Assembly (NCBI RefSeq): GCF_030811455.1
Contig: NZ_JAUSQU010000001.1
Coordinates: 3,224,001 to 3,288,000, forward strand
Source: Streptosporangium lutulentum
GTDB taxonomy: Bacteria; Actinomycetota; Actinomycetes; Streptosporangiales; Streptosporangiaceae
DNA length: 64,000 nucleotides
Direction of reading: 5' to 3'
Part shown: positions 45,829 to 54,822 of the stretch, piece by piece
How positions within the stretch are numbered: the first letter of the stretch is position 1
How the letters are laid out: each line of letters starts with the position of its first letter
Notes under the pieces: model-generated
The model's database searches: none
The model's input: the letters and a program-made list of their open reading frames with translations, nothing else
What the model was told of the DNA's origin: nothing
Position numbers and translations under genes: made by a program

Positions 45829-46287
45829 TCAGCAGCCGCACGCGATCCCGGACGACGGGGCGGTCAGGTCGTCGACGGGACGGGTGCGAGGCCCGGCGGC
45901 CGTCTCCACCGGGAAGCCCTCCCTCACCCAGTACTCATAGCCCCCGATCATCTCCTTGACCCGGTAGCCGAGCGTGGCGAACTCCAGCGCGGCCCTGGTC
46001 GCGCCGTTGCAGCCGGGCCCCCAGCAGTAGGTGACGACGACCGTGCCCGGCTCGATCAGGAGCGACGCCCGCGCGGCGATCTCCGCGGTCGGCAGGTGTA
46101 CGGCGCCGGGCAGGCGGCCCTGCTCCCAGGCCCGCGCGTCGCGGGAGTCGACCACGACGAGCCCCGGGGTACGGGCCTCCAGGTCGGCGTGCACGTCACT
46201 GACATCGGTCTCGAAGGACAGCCGCGCCGCGAAGTGGGCGGCGGCCCGCGCCGGCGCGGCCGGCGGGATGAAAAGCGAGGAGGACAT
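45829..46287 (-). CDS. Rhodanese-like sulfurtransferase
   Basis: A 152-residue single rhodanese domain: LVVVDSRDARAWEQGRLPGAVHLP, then the active-site loop YCWGPGCNGA with catalytic Cys88 and a second cysteine at 93, and VKEMIGGYEYWVREGFPVE. The C-terminus GIACGC adds two more cysteines that could form a disulfide or bind metal. It transfers sulfane sulfur. Divergent from the GlxA regulator 72 bp away, which may control it. Confidence 0.9.
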   Translation of the reverse strand: MSSSLFIPPAAPARAAAHFAARLSFETDVSDVHADLEARTPGLVVVDSRDARAWEQGRLPGAVHLPTAEIAARASLLIEPGTVVVTYCWGPGCNGATRAALEFATLGYRVKEMIGGYEYWVREGFPVETAAGPRTRPVDDLTAPSSGIACGC

Positions 46288-46359
46288 GCCCACGATCCTG
46301 GCGGGAGCGCAGGCCCCTCCGACAGTGGCGTGAACGACGCCGTTCGCTAAGTTAACGCC

Positions 46360-47358
46360 ATGCGCGTCCTGCAGATCACCCGCCCCGGCCGTTCCGTCTC
46401 CGTGCTGGCCTACGACGGCATGTCCGCCTTCGAGCTGGGCATCGTCACCGAGGTGTTCGGCCTGCCCCGCCCGGAACTCGACGTCCCCTGGTACGACCTG
46501 AAGGTGTGCGCGCAGGGACCGGGCCCGGTGCGCGTCATCGGCGGCGCGTTCCTGAACACCCCGCACGGCCTGGATGCCTTCTCGGCGGCCCACACGGTCA
46601 TCGTCCCCGGGGTCCCCGACGTGACCGGCGATCCGGCGCCGGAGCTGACCACGGCCCTGCGGCGGGCGCACCGGCGGGGGGCGCGCGTCGTCTCCATCTG
46701 CTCCGGCGCGTTCGCGCTGGCGGCCGCCGGGCTGCTCGACGGACGCCGGGCCACCACCCACTGGCGCCATGCCGACCTGCTGCGCCGCCGTTACCCCAAG
46801 GTCCAGGTGGACGCGAACGCCCTCTACGTCGACGAGGACGACGTGATCACCGGCGCCGGCAGCGCGGCCGGCCTCGACGTGTGCACGCACCTCGTCCGCA
46901 AGGACCACGGCGCGGCGATCGCCAACGCCGTCGCACGCCGGCTGGTCATCCAGCCCCACCGCGACGGCGGGCAGGCCCAGTACATCGAGACGCCCGTGAC
47001 CGCCGATCCGGACGACGACCGGATCGCCCGGAACCTGGCCTGGGCGCTGGAGCGCCTCCCCGAACCTCTCACCGTGGAGACCCTGGCCCGCCAGGCGCAC
47101 ATGTCGACGCGCACCTACCTGCGCCACTTCGCGAAGGCGACGGGAACCAGCCCCATCCGCTGGCTCATCGTCCAGCGGGTGCAGGCCAGCCTCCCCCTGC
47201 TGGAGACCACCGCCGCCTCCGTCGAACAGATCGCGGCCGCGACCGGCTTCGACACCGCCGTGACCTACCGGCACCACTTCGCCCGGATCATGCGGACCTC
47301 CCCCACCGCCTACCGCCGGGCGTTCCACACCGGCGAGTCGGAAAGGAGCACGCCCTGA
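46360..47358 (+). CDS. GlxA-family transcriptional regulator (DJ-1/PfpI plus AraC)
   Basis: A 332-residue protein. The N-terminal DJ-1/PfpI-like domain is at 1-190, with Cys114 at the nucleophile-elbow position in ICSGAFALAAAGLLDGRRATTHW. The C-terminal AraC double helix-turn-helix is at about 225-330 (ETLARQAHMSTRTYLRHFAKATGTSPIRWLIVQRV...IAAATGFDTAVTYRHHFARIMRTSPTAYRR). Divergent from the rhodanese gene. Confidence 0.93.
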   Translation: MRVLQITRPGRSVSVLAYDGMSAFELGIVTEVFGLPRPELDVPWYDLKVCAQGPGPVRVIGGAFLNTPHGLDAFSAAHTVIVPGVPDVTGDPAPELTTALRRAHRRGARVVSICSGAFALAAAGLLDGRRATTHWRHADLLRRRYPKVQVDANALYVDEDDVITGAGSAAGLDVCTHLVRKDHGAAIANAVARRLVIQPHRDGGQAQYIETPVTADPDDDRIARNLAWALERLPEPLTVETLARQAHMSTRTYLRHFAKATGTSPIRWLIVQRVQASLPLLETTAASVEQIAAATGFDTAVTYRHHFARIMRTSPTAYRRAFHTGESERSTP

Positions 47359-47380
47359 GGCGTCATCGTGGAAAACAGAC

Positions 47381-48304
47381 TCACCTACCCGGCCGCGCGT
47401 GGCGCAGGCGGGCACAGGCGGCGTCGAGCGTGGCGGCATCGATCATCTCCTCGTGGGTGCCCGGGCTGCCGCAGGCGTACGCCCCGGAGACCGAGCCCGC
47501 CAGCACGCACTCCTCCGGCTCCGCGCCGGCCAGCCACGACCGGGTGAAGGCGGTGCTGAACGCGTCGCCCGCGCCGTTGCTGTCCACGACGGGCCGCTCG
47601 GGCGTCACTGCGGGGAAGGCCCGTACGACACCGTCCGCGCGTACCAGCATCCGGCAACCGTCGGCTCCGCCGGTCGCGACGACCACGGCGGCGCGACCCT
47701 CGTCGAGGATGTGGCGCATCACCTCCTCGCACCGGTCCCCGACCGTCGCCGCGCTCATGAAGACCAGGTCGGAGCGGAAGGCATAGGGGCGCGCCCAGGG
47801 GTCGCGGCCGTCCCAGGAGTGCAGGTCCGTCGAGACGGACCTGCCGAGGCGCTCGGCGTCGTCGAACACGGTGCCGGGGTGGTAGGCACGCGATATGTGC
47901 ACGTGCCCGCAGCGTTCGAGGAAGGGCAGGTAGAACTCGGGCGGCAGCCTCAGATCAGCCGGGTGCCTGCCGTCGTAGAAGGAGAAGCGCCGTCCCCGGG
48001 CGTCCACCAGATTGACGCTGCGCGGTGTGCCGTTGGGTGCGGGCAGGTGGCTGACGTCGAGCCCGACGGCGGCGTACCTGTCGAGGATTAGCCGTCCCTG
48101 CGGGTCGTCGCCGATGAAGTCGACGAACTTCGTGCGCAGGCCGAGGGCGTGGAAACCGAGTGCCACACCGTTCCCGGAGTGGCCCACGTAGTCGTGGATC
48201 GGAGGGACGCCGGCGGAGTCTCCCCCGGGTATGGCCAGCGCGTCGACACGCACGATCGTGTCCACGCCGGTGCCGCCGACCACCAGGACGTCATAGTCGA
48301 CCAT
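47381..48304 (-). CDS. PfkB-family carbohydrate kinase
   Basis: A 307-residue ribokinase-like sugar kinase: VVGGTGVDTIVRVD start, HSGNGVALGFHALGLRTKFVDFIGDD (PfkB signature 1 region), and the C-terminal catalytic motif VVDSNGAGDAFSTAF with the base Asp of GAGD. Substrate unknown. ATG 48304 is the start (MVDYDVLVVGG). Convergent with the GlxA gene, 22 bp apart. Confidence 0.9.
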   Translation of the reverse strand: MVDYDVLVVGGTGVDTIVRVDALAIPGGDSAGVPPIHDYVGHSGNGVALGFHALGLRTKFVDFIGDDPQGRLILDRYAAVGLDVSHLPAPNGTPRSVNLVDARGRRFSFYDGRHPADLRLPPEFYLPFLERCGHVHISRAYHPGTVFDDAERLGRSVSTDLHSWDGRDPWARPYAFRSDLVFMSAATVGDRCEEVMRHILDEGRAAVVVATGGADGCRMLVRADGVVRAFPAVTPERPVVDSNGAGDAFSTAFTRSWLAGAEPEECVLAGSVSGAYACGSPGTHEEMIDAATLDAACARLRHARPGR

Positions 48305-48406
48305 CAACCGCCTTCATCCCTCAAATGGGCATCAAACACTTTTTCACCATACGGCTCAGTAGTTCCAAAGATCAGGCGAGCCGCGAAATCTCCCGGCGGC
48401 GCGGTG

Positions 48407-48934
48407 CTACCGTCCGCCCCCGGGCGGAGAGACCGGGTCCGGTGGTGCGGTCGGGGGGTGCGGCAGGACGGAGACGGCGCCCTTGGCCTCGAAGATCGCG
48501 AGGTGGATGCCGTCCGGACTGTGGTGCCCGTGCTGGCGGAGCACGGCGTCGAGATCGGCTCTGGTGAGCCCGCAACGGCGCAGGTTGCGCAGGTTGACGT
48601 GCCCGTCGTGGATCAGGATCCGCAGTGGTGGGTCGACCAGGCGGCTGATGGCCGGCAGGAGCCGCAGCCTGGTGATGGCCGCGTGGGCGGCGAGCAGCGC
48701 CAGTAGCGCCGCGGTGCCGGTCAGCCATGAGGCGTCGGTCGCGGTGGCGGTGCGTCCCACGATGGCACCGACCGCGACGGCGGCGACCCAGTCGAACGGG
48801 GCGAACTCCGCCATGGTCCGGCGCTCGGTGAGCCGGAACGCCACCGCGGCGGTCAGGAACAGCGCCGTCGCCTTGACCGCGGCATGGGCCGCACGGTGCC
48901 AGTCGCCGATCAGGGCGTCGCCGAAGCTGTCCAC
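48407..48934 (-). CDS. DUF421 (YetF-like) membrane protein
   Basis: A 175-residue protein with three N-terminal hydrophobic segments containing the family motif RRTMAEFAPFDWVAAVAVGAIVGRT. A soluble YetF-type domain follows (PPLRILIHDGHVNLRNLRRCGLTRADLDAVLRQHG...IHLAIFEAKGAVSVLP). Start is GTG 48934. Members are linked to sporulation and envelope processes in Bacillus; the role in actinomycetes is unknown. Confidence 0.87.
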   Translation of the reverse strand: MDSFGDALIGDWHRAAHAAVKATALFLTAAVAFRLTERRTMAEFAPFDWVAAVAVGAIVGRTATATDASWLTGTAALLALLAAHAAITRLRLLPAISRLVDPPLRILIHDGHVNLRNLRRCGLTRADLDAVLRQHGHHSPDGIHLAIFEAKGAVSVLPHPPTAPPDPVSPPGGGR

Positions 48935-49312
48935 GACGGCCGCCCTCAGCCGGCGCCGTCGAGAGCGAGCGGGATCCGGCGGCTCCCCGGACCGGCGATG
49001 CCGGAGCCTTGGCCGGTCACGGCCCGGGGCGGTGCGGATTCCGATGGCTGTCTCATACGACCAGGCTAAACCGCCTCGCTTCGACCATGGCGAAACGCCT
49101 TACAGGCAGCGTTTCGTATACACGAGGGCGTGGCGCGAAGGTGGCACGAACAGAGACTCACCGGCGAGAGGACGGTCTGGTCGCGGTACGGGAGCTTCCA
49201 GTCGGGCCGGACGAAGCGGCAAATGTAGCCATCGGGTAGTGCTCGAGGTGGTCCCGGTGCTCGGGCTCGGCCTCCCGGAAAGTCCTCGCCCTCACCCACG
49301 GCCCATAAGCAT
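48935..49312. other. Intergenic region without recognised genes
   Basis: About 380 bp. Several short frames are open on both strands but none has family motifs or a ribosome-binding site. No hairpin, repeat or promoter stood out. Confidence 0.4.
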
Positions 49313-50209
49313 TCAGCGCATAGTGAGATCGAGGGCGGCGATCAAAGCGGCGAGTTCGCGTTGCCGCGATGTGGCCGACCAGACCGCCCATGTTCTGCGG
49401 ACGATGGGATCGCCGATCAGCGGGTGCCACACCATGCCCTCGGGCAGTGGGCGGGCCCAGCCGGGCGAGGCGAACGCGAATGCTCGTCCCGTGCCGACGG
49501 CCGCGAGTTTCACCTCGGGAGTGACCGGCCGATCCTCGTCGGCGGGCTGGTCGGCGACAGCGACGCCGTGACCGCGTAGTGTGGCCGCAACCTGGTCGTA
49601 CCAGGCCGGCGTGTCCGACCGTGCGAAGCCGATCCATGCCAGTCCGGCGAGCCTGTGCAGCCGGACACCGGCGGCCTCGGCGATCTCCTCCGAACGTGCT
49701 GTGGCAAGGATGACCCCCATCGACTCCTCGACGGCGAGCACGGCGTCGAAACACGGATCTGCCGGCCGATCCCGGACCAGCGCCACGTCCAGCTCGCCTG
49801 CCTGCAACGCGGCCAGTTGCACGACACTCGAAGAGTGCCGGACCTCGACTCTCAAGTCCTGATGTACCGTGCTCAACTCAGTGAGCACGGTCGGCAACAG
49901 ATCGACGGGAAACTCAAGCGGCACACCGATTCTCAGCAACCCGGTGGCCGCAGGCAGCCCGCTGACAGCGGCCACGATTCGATCATGATGTCCGATGAGC
50001 TCGCGAACTTCCTGAAGCAGCACCTTGCCCGCGCCGGTAGGCCGTGCCCCGGTGTGGCTGCGCAGGAGCAGCTGGACACCGAGCCGGCGTTCCAGCGCCT
50101 GCACCGTCTGTGACAGCGCGGATTGGCTCACATGCAGCTTGCGGGCCGCGGCGGACAAGCTCCCTTCCTCCACCACGGTCACGAACGCGCGCATCTCTCG
50201 TATCTCCAC
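49313..50209 (-). CDS. LysR-family transcriptional regulator
   Basis: A 298-residue LysR regulator. The N-terminal winged helix is MRAFVTVVEEGSLSAAARKLHVSQSALSQTVQALERRLGVQLLLRS, followed by the two-lobed effector domain (LRIGVPLEFPVDLLPTVLTELSTVHQDLRVEVRH...). GTG 50209 is used; ATG 50194 has a better-spaced GGAG and may be the true start. It is divergent from the SDR gene at 50425 (215-bp gap) and probably regulates it. Confidence 0.92.
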   Translation of the reverse strand: MEIREMRAFVTVVEEGSLSAAARKLHVSQSALSQTVQALERRLGVQLLLRSHTGARPTGAGKVLLQEVRELIGHHDRIVAAVSGLPAATGLLRIGVPLEFPVDLLPTVLTELSTVHQDLRVEVRHSSSVVQLAALQAGELDVALVRDRPADPCFDAVLAVEESMGVILATARSEEIAEAAGVRLHRLAGLAWIGFARSDTPAWYDQVAATLRGHGVAVADQPADEDRPVTPEVKLAAVGTGRAFAFASPGWARPLPEGMVWHPLIGDPIVRRTWAVWSATSRQRELAALIAALDLTMR

Positions 50210-50424
50210 GTCCTCATTGTTGTCGATTTCCTGGTGTGCGGTTGCGGCCGGATTCAGCCAGCGGCCGTGCTTATGGCCTCTATCGGCAATAGCGGGATCC
50301 AATCGGCAATAGCGAATCACCGGTGGAAGTTGCAATCGATGAGCCGCCAAAAGGAGCACCGCCCCGTACGGGTGAGCCCCCTTACCGGCGATGGGAAAGT
50401 CAACCAAAACGGAGATTCGGCAAC

Positions 50425-51150
50425 ATGGAATTCGCAAACCAGATCGTGCTGGTCACCGGCGGAACTGCGGGAATCGGCCTGGAGGCCGCGCGTTTGTTCG
50501 TCCGTGAGGGCGCGCAGGTGATCATCACCGGTCGTGACACCGAGCGGGGCAAGAAGGCCGTCAACGCGATCAACGACACCGGGCGCGTGCGCTTCATCCA
50601 GGCCGACCTGGCCGACCTGGACTCGGTGAACTCGCTGGTCGAGCAGAGTGGCCCGGTCGACGTCATCGTCAACAACGCCGGAGCCTTCCCGGTCGCACTG
50701 ACGATCGAGCAGGATGTCGCGGGCTTCCAGAAGATCTTTGACACCAATGTGCGCGGCGCTTACTTCCTCGTCGCCAAACTCGTGCCGCACATGCTCGGCA
50801 AGGGCCGGGGCAACATCGTCAACGTCACCACCATGGCCACGTCCAAGGGAATACCCGGAGCATCGGTCTACAGCGCCTCGAAGTCCGCGCTGGCCTCGTT
50901 CACTCGCACGTGGGCCGCGGAATTCGGCCCCCACATCCGGGTCAACACCGTTGCTCCCGGCACGACCAGGACCGACGGGGTGCTCGTCGAATGGGGTGAG
51001 AGCATCGAGGACATCGCCAGGACGTCGCCACTGGGCCGCACCGCCCGCGCTCACGAGATCGCCGAGGCCATCCTGTTCCTCGCGTCCCCGCGCGCGAGCT
51101 ACCTCACCGGTGCGACGATCAATGTCGACGCCGGCGCCACCGCCGTCTGA
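50425..51150 (+). CDS. SDR-family oxidoreductase
   Basis: A 241-residue classical SDR: cofactor motif TGGTAGIG at 11-18, ITGRD, NNAGAF, and the active site with Ser upstream of YSASK (NVTTMATSKGIPGASVYSASKSALASFTRTWAAEF). C-terminus SYLTGATINVDAG. GGAGA stands before ATG 50425. Likely target of the divergent LysR regulator. Substrate unknown. Confidence 0.92.
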   Translation: MEFANQIVLVTGGTAGIGLEAARLFVREGAQVIITGRDTERGKKAVNAINDTGRVRFIQADLADLDSVNSLVEQSGPVDVIVNNAGAFPVALTIEQDVAGFQKIFDTNVRGAYFLVAKLVPHMLGKGRGNIVNVTTMATSKGIPGASVYSASKSALASFTRTWAAEFGPHIRVNTVAPGTTRTDGVLVEWGESIEDIARTSPLGRTARAHEIAEAILFLASPRASYLTGATINVDAGATAV

Positions 51151-51281
51151 TGTGCTCTTGGATCGGGAATCGGATCACCCCATGGGGCGATCTCCGTGCC
51201 CGGAAGGTCTCGGTAACGGACATGGGCGACCTGCGACCACGGAAGCCGGCCGCAGATCACACCGAGGAGCATGCTCGGCTA

Positions 51282-51634
51282 CTACGACTGCCGGCTGTCG
51301 AACGGACCGTCGCCCAGGATTCCCGAGCGGTCCGGCAGTCCGATCGCCACACGGAGCCTGGCGAACTCGACCGCGAGGACCTGAGGCGGATAGTGAGCAT
51401 TGAGGCCGCTGGGATTCGGAAGGACCCATACGCGCGCACCGCCGACGGTCTCCGATTGCGGCCGACCACCGCACCGGAGACGCCGAAGGCCGAGCGGTAG
51501 CCGGTGACGCCCAGCAGAGCCAGCCACCTGGGCCGCAGAGACTCCATCCTCCTGACCAGGTCCCTGCCTCCCTCCACGTACTCCTGCGGGGTGAGGTCGG
51601 CCGCCCGAGCCGTCGGCCTGCGCACGACAATCGT
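51282..51634 (-). pseudogene. mug: Relic of G/U mismatch-specific uracil-DNA glycosylase (mug/TDG family)
   Basis: The minus strand encodes RRPTARAADLTPQEYVEGGRDLVRRMESLRPRWLALLGVTGYRSAFGVSGAVVGR in one frame. After a one-base loss near 51461 the next frame gives QSETVGGARVWVLPNPSGLNAHYPPQVLAVEFARLR. Together they match the C-terminal half of Mug proteins, including the NPSGLNAHY motif. The N-terminal half with the catalytic GINPG motif is missing; homology starts immediately after the stop of the AraC gene at 51635. It is truncated and frameshifted, hence non-functional. Confidence 0.85.
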
Positions 51635-52552
51635 TCACACCGCGTGTTCGAGATTCCGGCGGAACCGGGCCGGCGTCGACCCGGTCGCCATGCGGAACGC
51701 CCGGCTGAACGCGGACTCGGAACGGTAGCCGACTTCGGCGGCGACCGAGGCGACCGTGAGCTCGGTGTCGACGAGAAGTTCGGCTGCGGTCATCAACCGG
51801 ATGTGCGTGAGAAACGCGCCGACGGTCATTCCGGTGCTGTGGGAGAAGTGCCGGATGAATGTGGCCCGCGACATCGCCGCCACTCGTGCGAGGCGCGCGA
51901 TCGGCCACTCGCCGCCGGGGTCCCGGAACACCTCGTCGATGACGGCACGGATCCGCTCGTCGTGGGCGGCGGTCCACAACGCTGTTTCGGCGAGTCGTCC
52001 GTTCGACTTCCGCAGCACCATCGCGAGCAGCGCGTTGCAGAGCGCCGAGAGAATGGCCGCGGTGCCGGGCCCGTCGTTCTGCGCCTCCCGCCGCATGATC
52101 GCGCTCAGCATCCGGACGTTCTCATTCGCCTCGCCGGACTCCGCGAAGGACACGCGCAAGGGGTCGGGAAGGCTCCGAAAGAGCATGGCACCCGCGCCGG
52201 GACCGAACGAGTAGTGCCCGCAGAAGAGGTCGATCACGCTCTCACCCGCCCGGCTGCGGATGGTGGAGAACGCGCCACCGGGAGTTTCGACGACCCCTTG
52301 CTCGTGCCCGGCTCCGGTGGTGCGGATGCGGTGCGGCGTACCACGAGGGAGCAGCACGACGTCGCCCGGCTGAAGCTCGATGCGCCGATCTGAAAGCTCG
52401 AGCACGCACGCGCCGTCGAGCAGGACGTGGAAGTGCGCCTTGCCCTCGCCCTGCGGGGGCACGTCCATGACGGTCGCACCGGCGAGAAGGCAGCGCTTGT
52501 CCAGGATCGCCTGCAGTCTCGCCAGGCGGATGAGGTGACTGACTGAATCCAT
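51635..52552 (-). CDS. rclR: RclR-like AraC-family regulator with cupin domain
   Basis: A 305-residue AraC regulator: N-terminal cupin_6 domain (AHFHVLLDGACVLELSDRRIELQPGDVVLLPRGTPHRI) and C-terminal double helix-turn-helix (WPIARLARVAAMSRATFIRHFSHSTGMTVGAFLTHIRL...VGYRSESAFSRAFRMATGSTPARFRR). Cys21 sits at the same number and context (LDKRC) as redox-active Cys21 of Escherichia coli RclR. Cys111 (DLFCGHY) aligns with RclR Cys89. RclR is activated by hypochlorous acid through these cysteines. It is divergent from the rclA-like gene, as in enterobacteria. ATG 52552 is used. Confidence 0.82.
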   Translation of the reverse strand: MDSVSHLIRLARLQAILDKRCLLAGATVMDVPPQGEGKAHFHVLLDGACVLELSDRRIELQPGDVVLLPRGTPHRIRTTGAGHEQGVVETPGGAFSTIRSRAGESVIDLFCGHYSFGPGAGAMLFRSLPDPLRVSFAESGEANENVRMLSAIMRREAQNDGPGTAAILSALCNALLAMVLRKSNGRLAETALWTAAHDERIRAVIDEVFRDPGGEWPIARLARVAAMSRATFIRHFSHSTGMTVGAFLTHIRLMTAAELLVDTELTVASVAAEVGYRSESAFSRAFRMATGSTPARFRRNLEHAV

Positions 52553-52625
52553 GATGAGACGATCGTGAGGAAAAATGAGATTAATAAGCCTTGTGAGCTC
52601 AATTCTACATATCGAGACTGGAGGT

Positions 52626-54041
52626 ATGGACACCACCAACGACACTCTTCAGGCCGATCTTCTTGTCATCGGTTTCGGCAAGGGCGGCAAGGCCGTCGCG
52701 AAAACGATGGGCCGCCTCGGCAAGCGCGTGGTGCTCGTCGAGCAGTCGCAGCGGATGTACGGAGGCACCTGCCCCAACGTCGGCTGCGTACCGACCAAGG
52801 CACTGGTCCACCACGCCGGTCAGCGCCGGGAGAGCGACTCGGCGCAGGAATGGTACGCGCGCTCGGTCAAGGAGGTCCAAACTCTCACCGCGCTGTTTCG
52901 GCGCGGCAACTACGAGGCGTTGAACAACGCCGAAACCTCAACCGTCCTCACCGGCCGAGCCACCTTCCTCGATCCGCACACCGTCAGCGTCGACGCCGGC
53001 GGCGAACGCCTGCTGGTCTCCGCCGCGACCATCCTGATCAACACCGGCGCCGAAACGGTTATCCCGGACACCCCGGGCCTGCGCGAGAGCAAGCACACCC
53101 TGACCAGCACCGCGCTGATCGAGACGACCACCCTGCCCGAACGGCTGGCGATCGTGGGCGGCGGCTACATCGGCATCGAGTTCGCCTCGATCTACCGTCA
53201 GTTCGGCGCCCACGTCACCCTGTTCGAAGCCTCCGGGCGAATCCTGAGCCGGGAGGACGACGAGGCCGCCGCCGTCGCCGAGGCCATCCTCACCGGCGAC
53301 GGCATCGAGATCATCAAGGGCGCGCACGTCAGCGAGGTACGCGACACCGCGCACGGCGCGAGCGTGATCTATGAGGCGGGCGGGCGCCGGTACACCCTGG
53401 ACGTCGATGCCATCCTGGCCGCCACCGGGCGCGCGCCGGCAACCCGTGATCTCGGGCTGGAGGCCGCCGGGGTCCGCACCACCGCGCACGGCGCGGTCGA
53501 GGTCGACGAGTATCTGCGCACCAGCCAGCCGCACATCTACGCCCTGGGCGATGTGCGCGGCGGGCCGCAGCACACCTATCTGTCCCTCGATGACAGCCGG
53601 GTCGTCTTGGATCAGCTTCTGGGCCAGGGCCGGCGCTCGGTGTCCGATCGGGTCGCGGTGCCGCGCACCCTGTTCATGACTCCGCCGCTGGCCACCGTCG
53701 GGCTCACCGAAAAGGAGGCCCGCGCGGCCGGATACCGGGTGAAGATCGCCAGTGAGCCCGTGGCCGAGATCGTGGCGATGCCGCGCGCCTACATCGTGGA
53801 GGAGACCCGCGGATTCATGAAGTTCGTGATCGACGCCGACACCGACAAGATCCTGGGCGCCGTTCTGCTGAGCGTCGACGCGCAGGAGCTGATCAACACG
53901 GTCGCGCTCGCCATCCGGCACGACATCACGGCGTCGGAGCTTCGTGACGCGGTTTACAACCATCCCACCTCGACCGAGGCGTTCAACGAGGTGCTGGCCA
54001 CCATCGTGCGTGTTGATGCGCCGCAGACCGCCGGCGTGTAA
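52626..54041 (+). CDS. rclA: RclA-like flavoprotein disulfide reductase (reactive chlorine resistance)
   Basis: A 471-residue pyridine nucleotide-disulfide oxidoreductase. FAD motif VIGFGKGGKAVA is at 14-25, the redox-active disulfide is Cys49/Cys54 (GGTCPNVGCVPTKALVHHA), NAD(P)H motif GGGYIGIEFAS, then ALGDVRGGPQHTYLSLDD and C-terminal YNHPTSTEAFNE with the catalytic His. These match E. coli RclA (YGGTCINIGCIPTK, GDVTGGLQFTYISLDD, THPSMSESLND) closely. RclA reduces Cu(II) and protects from HOCl. GGAGG ends one base before ATG 52626, an unusually short spacing. Confidence 0.87.
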   Translation: MDTTNDTLQADLLVIGFGKGGKAVAKTMGRLGKRVVLVEQSQRMYGGTCPNVGCVPTKALVHHAGQRRESDSAQEWYARSVKEVQTLTALFRRGNYEALNNAETSTVLTGRATFLDPHTVSVDAGGERLLVSAATILINTGAETVIPDTPGLRESKHTLTSTALIETTTLPERLAIVGGGYIGIEFASIYRQFGAHVTLFEASGRILSREDDEAAAVAEAILTGDGIEIIKGAHVSEVRDTAHGASVIYEAGGRRYTLDVDAILAATGRAPATRDLGLEAAGVRTTAHGAVEVDEYLRTSQPHIYALGDVRGGPQHTYLSLDDSRVVLDQLLGQGRRSVSDRVAVPRTLFMTPPLATVGLTEKEARAAGYRVKIASEPVAEIVAMPRAYIVEETRGFMKFVIDADTDKILGAVLLSVDAQELINTVALAIRHDITASELRDAVYNHPTSTEAFNEVLATIVRVDAPQTAGV

Positions 54042-54206
54042 CCCGTTCGGGCTCGCTCCCGATCAGGGGAGCTCACCCCGCGTCGACGTCGCACCGCCGG
54101 TGCCGGCCCCGGACGTCGACGTTGTCGACGCGGAGAGCTGTGAGAAGGTGAACGACGTGGTGGACGACGCCCCTCGCCACCGGCCGCCGCCCAGGGAAGG
54201 ACTTTG

Positions 54207-54782
54207 ATGACCGTCGCGTTGCGGGCAGAGGCCACGCCGTCCGCTCCCGCGCTCTTCCTGCGCCCCTGGAACGACGGCGACGTCCCGTCGCTGGTCGAGG
54301 TGTACCGCGACCCCGTGTTGCGTCACTGGACGACGCTCTCCGCCGAGAGCGTCGACGACGCGGTGCGGTGGCTGGACGTCCAGAGGCGGGGCTGGGAGAC
54401 CGGGGAGCGGCTGAGCTTCGCGGTGCACGAGGACCGGACCGGCTCCGGCGAGAGCGAGAGCGAGAGCCGGTTGGTGGCCAACGTGGTGCTGAAGAGAACC
54501 GACCGCCACAGTGGGTCCGCCGAGGTCGGCTACTGGACGGCGGCCCACGCCCGGGGCCGGGGGGTGGCCCCTCGCGCGCTTGAGGCCCTCACCGTGTGGG
54601 CCTTCGACACCTTCGCCGCCGACAAGCTGGAACGTCTCGAACTGCTTCACCAGGTGGACAACACCGCGTCGTGCCGCGTCGCGGAGAAGGCCCGATACCG
54701 GTTCCACGAGGTCCTGCCCGCCCGGCCGCCCTTCCCCAGGGACGGTCACCTGCACGTACGGCGGGCCGACGCCCCCCTCTGA
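54207..54782 (+). CDS. GNAT-family N-acetyltransferase
   Basis: A 191-residue RimJ-type acetyltransferase: LFLRPWNDGDVPSLVEVYRDPVLRHWT, EVGYWTAAHARGRGVAPRALEALTVWAF (acetyl-CoA-binding R/QxxGxG/A motif as RGRGVA) and the DNTASCRVAEKARYRFHE motif B. AAGGA stands five bases before ATG 54207. Substrate unknown. Confidence 0.9.
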   Translation: MTVALRAEATPSAPALFLRPWNDGDVPSLVEVYRDPVLRHWTTLSAESVDDAVRWLDVQRRGWETGERLSFAVHEDRTGSGESESESRLVANVVLKRTDRHSGSAEVGYWTAAHARGRGVAPRALEALTVWAFDTFAADKLERLELLHQVDNTASCRVAEKARYRFHEVLPARPPFPRDGHLHVRRADAPL

Positions 54783-54822
54783 CGACGGCGGGCTGCCGCG
54801 CCCACCTGGCGTGCCGGGACGC

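Noticed and set aside
49066..49310. Short minus-strand frame of about 77 codons
   Set aside because: No ribosome-binding site and no recognisable family; overlapping alternative frames are equally open.
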